This document shows positions 58,441 to 64,000 of a stretch of 64,000 bases of DNA, piece by piece. The notes under the pieces were generated by a model. The model was not told where the DNA came from, did no database searches, and saw only the letters and a list, made by a program, of their open reading frames with translations. The stretch covers positions 17,840,001 to 17,904,000 of the forward strand of contig JAUCBN010000003.1 of NCBI GenBank assembly GCA_035048815.1, given 5' to 3'. Source of the stretch: Abelmoschus esculentus. Lineage: Eukaryota; Streptophyta; Magnoliopsida; Malvales; Malvaceae. Position numbers and translations under genes: made by a program. Positions within the stretch are counted from its first letter, which is position 1, and each line of letters starts with the position of its first letter.

Positions 58441-59807
58441 TAAGAAATATCGGAAACGAACCTCTATAAGTTTTCTTTATATTCTTATTTTATATTAATT
58501 TTCTCTTTTATATTATTTGGTATTTTCATGAATTTTCTTATCTATGGTATTTATGAATTTTCTTGATGTTTATATTTTTAGGTTAGGATAATAAAGCAGG
58601 AATAACAGAGTAGTAGTTCACAGCAGGAAGTCTAATGTTGTGGCAGTGCATAGTGTCAGAGCTGCAGTAGTCCCAACGGGCAGAACAGGGTAACAGCTAG
58701 TCTGTCGAGATTCTTGCCGCGGCAGTAAATGCAAACGGCAGTAAAGACCAAACAACTACATAGTCAAGACCTATATAAGCACCTTCTTTCTCTTGAACTA
58801 TTCACTCTTGCATTCTTGTTTCTTTAGAATTGTTTACTCAATCTCTCTCTTGTCATATTCGTTACAATCTCAAAACTCTCTTATTTTTCTCAAAATCTTT
58901 CCAAGAAACTCTCCCTTTACTATCTTTACTTGTTTTATTAATCTTATCTACTGTGCAATTTGAACAATGAAGACAATGCTCAGTTTGAGTTTGGGGGAGA
59001 TTGTAGGTGCAGGAACACTGCCGAGGCTACCCACTACCGTAGCATTACCATGAAAAGGGAGTAAATTTTTGTTTCTAAAATTTTTTACAATATACCCTTT
59101 TCTTGAATTTATGTTTGTAATCTTGCACTGCCCTACGTCAGCTTTGCTTTAGTTTACTCCTTTAAGGCTATAGAAATCTTTCTCCTTACCATGGTCAAGT
59201 TCTGTTTTGAAGGGATAATCATAGGATACTCATAGAATAAAACTTAGAAGCTTGCTTTAGGATTAGACAGAAAATAAACACTTTTTAAACTTGTTTGATT
59301 TAGGAGTTCTTTTAATAAACTTACGTGATAAAGACTTAGAACTTGTTGGAAAAATAACTAGAGGTGCCTATCACTGGCTCTAGTTTTGCTCTCCTTCGTA
59401 CTAGAAATGCACGAAATTGGCTCTAGTATGCTAAATAGGTGGTTAATAAAAAAATAAATAAGAAAAATAAAGAAAATAGAAAATGCATATCTTGAGGTGC
59501 CCGAAATTGGCTCAAGACTTGTTGTTTTAAGGAGATAGCTTTAGTCCAAGATTCTATTTGTCTTGACCTTAGAGTTTATCTAAGAAAGCCTTGAATCAGC
59601 CTTGTCCATAAAATGCACACACTCACCTAGCCTTATAGCTTGTTTCTTAGTAAAAGTCCTTGGGTAAATTAGTGGCTAAAACGAAAAGATAGACATGACC
59701 ATGGTGGGGAGAATAGATGGAAAAGTAAGACTAAAGAGGAGTAAGGTTCGGCAATTTGATGTTTTGCATTGCTTGAGGACAAGCAATAGTTCAAGTTTGA
59801 GGGTATT
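58441..59807 (+). other. Element C 3' untranslated region
   Basis: Non-coding. It contains two related polypurine boxes (58988-59000 and 59794-59807) and, between them, sequence shared with element A (8.2-8.9 kb, reverse) and element B (62.4-63.1 kb), such as CTTGAGGTGCCCGAAATTGG and GGAGTAAGGTTCGGCAATTT. Confidence 0.7.
59769..59807 (+). promoter_or_regulatory. Element C hairpin and polypurine box at the 3' LTR
   Basis: A perfect hairpin TTGCTTG-AGGA-CAAGCAA (59769-59786) is followed by AGTTTGAGGGTATT ending at the LTR. It is the likely plus-strand primer site. Confidence 0.7.
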
Positions 59808-61156
59808 TGATGAGTGCTTAAAAGGCAGTTATTTACTACCATTCTCATGGTACTTTAAGCATCTAATATACACCCACTTGAACCTATTATGAACTCTTTG
59901 CGCAAATATTGGATATTCCGTTATCATTACTCACAAAGTCAATATTTATAGAGAATGCAGATTTTATTACATATTCTGTACATGCATGAATATCTAGAGC
60001 CGAAACGGAAGAGAAGCGGTGTTGCGGCCGAGGTAGAAGACAAGGCCGCGGCAGAATCCAGTGTGGCAGCACCAACAATGGAGGCGCGATGAAAGATAAA
60101 AATATAAAGAATATTTTGGAAGATGCAGCGTACCAATTAGACCAGGCTAGCGCGCTAAAAGCCCAATTCAAAGACCAATCGGGAAAACCCTTCTAGAAGG
60201 TGGCAAACTTGGAAATATCAGATTCCTTGAAGAGGACTTGTTCCCTACTCTAAGTTAAAGTCTATTTAGGAAAGGTTTGCCCTAGGTTAAAACTATAAAT
60301 ACCCTAGCCGGCCACATTGTCTAAGGGAGCCGATTTTTATAGAAAACCTTTCTCCCTAAGAATTGTACTTAAACGATAATATATTCTAAATTTCTTAGGG
60401 ATAGGTGAAGGTTGTCGATATTAGTGAGAGGAGATTAATTCTTGTATCTTTGTTCTTATGCAATAATAAAATCAAAATTTACTTATCCTATTGTCATTCT
60501 TTGTTCTTGCATTCAAGCTCGAGAGAGAAGTTTGCAAGTAATCTATTTATCTAGCATCGAGAGGTATAGATTCACGAAAGGGATAAGTACGATGTTGTAG
60601 ACACTAACTCGGCCTAGAGATAGGTTAAGAGTTTCAGTAACTAAAAGAAGTGTTGGATTGGTTGGTGGTTATCGTTGATTTACGCCGATAGGTATCGTCA
60701 AGGACCAATCATCAACAACACTCTAACTTAGAGATAAGCGGAGTCAACTACGGACACTTTGCCGAGCTTTGATACCTCTGCCCAAGAGCAAGAGATTGCT
60801 GCGGTAGAGAACACCAATACTGCCGAGGCTGTATCTGCAGTACTGTCGAAGCAATATTGTGTAATTGCATTAGACAAGAAGAATATCAATTGAATCCACT
60901 AATTGACGCAACTGGATCCTACTTGCTTTCTCTATATCGTTCTCAACCTTTTATTTTATGTTTTGTTATTTAATTATTTAGTTAGATAAAACAAATCCAC
61001 TTATCTGTGTTTTTACTTTATTTTTAGGAGCAAGGGAAAAAGGGGAGACATATTAAGTATACCAATCCCTGTGGAGACGATACACGATATACTTTTCACT
61101 TTATTACTTGGCGACGTGTACACTTGCACTCAATTGCGCTTTTATTACACGCATCA
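59808..61156 (+). repeat. Element C 3' LTR
   Basis: 1349 bp, TGATGAGTGCT to CACGCATCA. CTATAAATACCCTAGCCGGC near 60291 is a plausible TATA region shared with the solo LTR and the C 5' LTR. Confidence 0.87.
60292..60300 (+). promoter_or_regulatory. LTR TATA box
   Basis: ACTATAAATACCCTAG lies about 485 bases into the LTR. The same phrase occurs at the corresponding place near 54558 and 56006, and as CTATATATACCC near 48770 and 63652. Core promoter role is inferred. Confidence 0.55.
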
Positions 61157-61360
61157 CATGCCCTTAGTCAAAGGATCAACTAACATCTGCTCAATTTTAA
61201 TGTGCTCAATGACCATTTTATTTTCTTTAACATATTCCCTTATGGTTAGATACTTAATGTCGATGTGTTTACTTCGACTTCCACTTCTGTTGTTCTTAGC
61301 CATAAAGACAGCAGATAAATTGTCACAATATATCCTTAATGGCCTAAAGATTGAATCGAT
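61157..61360 (-). pseudogene. Captured Ty1/copia RNase H fragment
   Basis: Read in reverse, 68 codons are open without a break: LRIYCDNLSAVFMAKNNRS, GSRSKHIDIKYLTIREYVK and EHIKIEQMLVDPLTKGM. This is the end of copia RNase H (YCDN with the catalytic Asp, KHIDI, ADPLTKG). Nothing else of a copia element is next to it. Its left end abuts a complete gypsy-type LTR and its right end a truncated one. The clean frame suggests recent capture. Confidence 0.88.
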
Positions 61361-62021
61361 AAGTCCGAGAGGGAAGTTTGCAAGTAATCTATTTATCTAT
61401 CATCGAGAGGTGTAGATTCACGAAAGAGATAAGTATGATGTTGTAGACAATAACTCGGCCTAGACTCTTTGGAAGCCCAGGAGATAGGTTAAGAGTTTCA
61501 GTAGCTAAAAGAAGTGTTGGATTGGTTGGTGGTTATCGTTGATTTACGCCGAGAGGTATCGTCAAGAATTGGTCATCAACAACACTTTGACTCAGAGATG
61601 AGCGGAGTTACTTATGGACACTTTGCTGAGCTTTGATACCTCTGCCCAAGAGCAAGAGATTATCGTGGCAGAGGAGCACCAACGTTGCCTAGGCGGTATC
61701 TGCAGTACTGTCGAAGCAATGTTGTGTAATTGCATTGGATAAGAAGAAGATCAATTGAATCCACTAATTGACGTAGCTAGATCCTACCCATTTTCTCTAT
61801 ATCGTCTTCAACCTTTTATTTTATGCTTTGTTATTTAAATATTTAGTTAGTTAGACAAATCAACTTATTTGTGTTTTTACTTTATTTTTAGGAGCAAGGG
61901 AACTAAGGAAGACATATTAAGTATACGAATTCCTGTGGACACGATACACGATATACTTATCATTTTATAACTTGGCGACGTATACACTTGCATTCAAATT
62001 GCGCTTATACCACACGCATCA
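61361..62021 (+). repeat. 5'-truncated second LTR copy at the right end of C
   Basis: It begins in the middle of the LTR at AAGTCCGAGAGGGAAGTTTG, using a phrase shared with the LTR (AAGC(C/T)CGAGAGGG), and runs to the normal end CACGCATCA. It is followed by the GCATG duplication. Confidence 0.85.
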
Positions 62022-62274
62022 GCATGCCCAAGAAAGATTACCAACTACCGAGGCAGGGGGAGAAACAGAGGTGATGCATACAGACGAGGAAGAAGAAGAA
62101 GATGAAGTTACGGCCCCACTGCAGAAACAAACAACCACTAGAGTACAGCAGCCCCGACATGAAAAAACACAACAATCACCAAGACAAGGATCAAGACAAA
62201 AAGCATCGACAGGAATACCTAGGAGGGCAGCTATTTCCAACAGCTCTTCTGAATCACAATCAGAATCTCTTTAA
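62022..62274 (+). pseudogene. Element B second ORF, C-terminal tail
   Basis: This is the continuation of the ORF cut at 54064. The frame includes ERLPTTEAGGETEVMHTDEE, a Glu-rich run and a basic Gln/Arg-rich end (RQGSRQKASTGIPRRA), closing at 62274. It aligns with the element A tail (9114-9260 minus: GGGTKIMETDN, EGDEVTAL). Low complexity, function unknown. Confidence 0.6.
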
Positions 62275-62322
62275 TCCTTGCTGTTTTCCTATCCTTGTTT
62301 TCTTTTGCATGCTGTATATTTT

Positions 62323-62361
62323 GAGCATTGAGGATAATGCTCGGTTTGAGTTTGGGGGAGA
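62323..62361 (+). promoter_or_regulatory. Element B internal hairpin-polypurine module
   Basis: The hairpin GAGCATT-(6 nt)-AATGCTC (62323-62342) is followed by GAGTTTGGGGGAGATTG. It is identical in plan to 8936-8976 in element A. Confidence 0.6.
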
Positions 62362-63126
62362 TTGTAGGTGCAGAAGCATTGCTGAGGCTACCCACTACCG
62401 CGACATTACCATGAAAAGAGAGTAAATTTTTTCTGAATTTTTTTATAATATTCTCTTTTCTTGATTTGTTGTTTGTAATCTTGCACTGCCCTACATCAGC
62501 TTTGCTTTAGTTTACTCCTTTAAGGCTATATAAATCTTTCTTCTTACCATGGCCAAGTTTTGTTTTGAAGGGATAACCATAGGATACTCATGGAATAAAA
62601 CTAGGAAGCTTGCTTTAGGGTTAGAAAGAAAATAAACACTTTTTGAACTTGTTTGATTTAGGAATTCTTTTAATAAACTTAGGTAATAAAGACTTAGAAC
62701 CTTTTGGAAAAATAACTAGAGGTTCCTATCATTGGCTCTAGTTTTGCTCTCCTTCGTGCTAGAGGTGCCCGAAACTGGCTCTAGTATGCTAAATAGGTGG
62801 TTAATAAGAAAAAAAATAAACAAAAGAAGAAAATAGAAAACGCATATCTTGAGGTGCCCGAAATTGGCTCAAGACTTGTTTTTTTAAGGAGACAGCTTTA
62901 ATCCAAGATTCTATTTCTCTTGAACTTAGAGTTTATCTAAGAAAGCCTCGAATCAACCTTGTCCATAAAACGCACACACGCACCTAGCCTTATAGCTTGT
63001 TTCTTAGTAAAAGTTATTGGGTAAACTAATGGCTAAAACGAAGAGATAGAAATGACCATAGTGGGGAGAATAGATGGAAGAGTAAGACCAAAGGGGAGTA
63101 AGGTTCGGCAATTTAATGTTTTGCAT

Positions 63127-63164
63127 TGCTTGAGGACAAGTAATAGTTCGAGTTTGGGGATATT
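63127..63164 (+). promoter_or_regulatory. Element B hairpin and polypurine box at the 3' LTR
   Basis: The hairpin TTGCTTG-AGGA-CAAGTAA has one mispaired base (63127-63144). GAGTTTGGGGATATT follows, and then the LTR start at 63165. Confidence 0.65.
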
Positions 63165-64000
63165 TGATGAGTGCCTAAAAGGCAGTTATTTACGACCCTT
63201 CTCATGGTACTTTATGCATCTATTATACACCAACTTGAACTGAAATATGGACTCTTTGCACAAATATTGGATATTCCGTTATCATTACTTACAAAGTCAA
63301 TATTTATAGAGAATGCAAATATTATTACATATTCTGTACATGCAGGAATATCCAGGGCAGAAGCGGCAATGAAGCAATGTTGAGGCTGAGGCAGAAGACA
63401 AGGCTGCGGCAGAATCCAGTATGGAAGCACCAACAATGGAGGCGTAATGAAAGATAAAAATATTGAGAACATTCTGGAAGATGCAGCGCACCAATTGGAC
63501 CAGGCTAAGCGCGCTAAAAGCCCAAGTCAAAGACCAAGCGGGAAAACCCTTCTAGAAGGCAGTAAACTTGGAAATATCAGATCCCTTGAAGAAGAGTTGT
63601 TCCCTACTCCAAGTTGAAGTCTATTTAGGAAAGGTTTGCCCTAGGTTAAGACTATATATACCCTAGCCGACCACAGTGTTTAGAGAGCTGATTTTTAGAG
63701 AAAACCTCTCTCCCTAAGAATTGTACCTAAACGACAATATGTTCTAAATTTCTTAGGGATAGGTGAAGGTTGTCGATATTAGTGAGAGGAGATTGATTCT
63801 TGTTTCTTTGTTCTTATGCAATAATAATATCAAAATTTTCTTATCCTATTGTCATTCTTTGTTCTTGCATTCATGCTCGAGAGAGAAGTTTATAAGTAAT
63901 CTATTTATCTAGCATCGAGAGGTGTAGATTCACGAAAGGGATAAGTACGGTGTTGTAGACACTAACTCGGCCTAGACTCTTTGGAAGCCCAGGAGATAGG
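63165..64000 (+). repeat. Element B 3' LTR, cut by the window end
   Basis: It starts TGATGAGTGCC and follows the family LTR order for 836 bases. The remaining 500 bases or so and the right target duplication (AATTC expected from the left flank at 48278-48282) lie outside the window. Confidence 0.85.

Larger units (their letters stand above)
55520..62021 (+). mobile_element. Element C: nested non-autonomous LTR element with a complex right end
   Basis: 5' LTR 55520-56888, primer site 56895-56912, internal region 56889-59807, 3' LTR 59808-61156. It is followed by a copia fragment (61157-61360) and a second, 5'-truncated LTR copy (61361-62021). GCATG stands immediately before 55520 and after 62021, so the whole block occupies one target site in element B. 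The internal region codes for a gag relic and little else recognisable; protease, RT and integrase are absent. The internal hairpin-polypurine module is decayed, while the LTR-adjacent one is perfect. Confidence 0.8.
48283..64000 (+). mobile_element. Element B: Athila-like non-autonomous LTR element hosting two later insertions
   Basis: 5' LTR 48283-49631, primer site 49638-49655, gag 49772-50982, protease 51217-52251, tail, second ORF from 52817. The internal region is interrupted by a solo LTR (54070-55453, duplication GCAGT) and by element C (55520-62021, duplication GCATG). It resumes at 62022 with the Ser/Glu-rich ORF end, two hairpin-polypurine modules and a 3' LTR from 63165 that runs off the window. 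With the insertions removed, the internal sequence aligns in order with element A (reverse strand 9.0-9.4 kb). No RT, RNase H or integrase is present between protease and the second ORF. Confidence 0.85.

Noticed and set aside
55520..61156. Element C ending at 61156 with its own duplication
   Set aside because: The bases after 61156 are CATGC, while GCATG precedes 55520. The exact GCATG match is at 62022, after the copia piece and partial LTR. The near-match at 61157 is kept as a clue to how the right end formed.
61071..61415. 114-codon plus-strand ORF across the LTR end
   Set aside because: It reads LTR sequence and then the wrong strand of the copia RNase H fragment. The minus frame carries the YCDN and PLTKG motifs.

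Overview
This window is nuclear DNA from a flowering plant, most likely a eudicot. The retrotransposon content and the gene's style suggest a Malvaceae/Gossypium-type genome, but that species guess is inference. The evidence is a 16-exon gene with GT-AG introns, decayed plastid and mitochondrial DNA, and about 45 kb of nested LTR retrotransposons with tRNA-Asp-type primer sites. I see one intact host gene and no prokaryotic or CRISPR-like feature.

Layout. (1) 1-15.6 kb is an organelle-derived mosaic. It holds a decayed plasmid-type family B DNA polymerase (plus strand), spacer that looks mitochondrial, and about 2 kb of plastid ycf2 (minus strand, riddled with stops). After a 9.2-kb interruption come the preceding piece of ycf2 and fragments of plastid rps3 and rpl22. 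The interruption (about 5089-14246) carries a 506-bp hAT-type MITE with a perfect 8-bp target duplication and a complete minus-strand non-autonomous LTR element (element A, 6763-13138). (2) 16.2-18.07 kb is a truncated LTR element (family F2, copy 1) ending about 500 bp upstream of the gene. (3) 18572-22619 is the host gene, a chloroplast-targeted phosphoribosylaminoimidazole carboxylase (PurK-PurE fusion, purine synthesis), with all 16 exons in frame. (4) 23-30.4 kb is AT-rich DNA with MITE-like inverted repeats and a chromovirus-type LTR. (5) 30.5-48.1 kb is F2 copy 2 with gag and protease relics. Its 3' LTR is split by a 12.3-kb composite of two minus-strand Ty3/gypsy elements (G1 and G2). 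(6) 48.3-64 kb is element B (5' LTR, gag, protease-like domain, a plant-transposon-type ORF, 3' LTR cut by the window end). Element B holds a solo LTR (duplication GCAGT) and a whole nested relative, element C (duplication GCATG). C's right end carries an in-frame copia RNase H scrap and a second partial LTR.

How it fits together. A, B, C and F2 form one interrelated Athila-like group. They share a tRNA-Asp primer site; A, B and C have LTRs of about 1.35 kb starting TGATGAGT and ending CATCA. None shows reverse transcriptase or integrase in this window, so they depended on another element. Before the 3' LTR, A, B and C carry two modules, each a hairpin followed by a T/G-rich polypurine box. 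The layering gives a relative order: organelle insertion, then the insert that splits ycf2, then A within it; and B, then the solo LTR and C within B.
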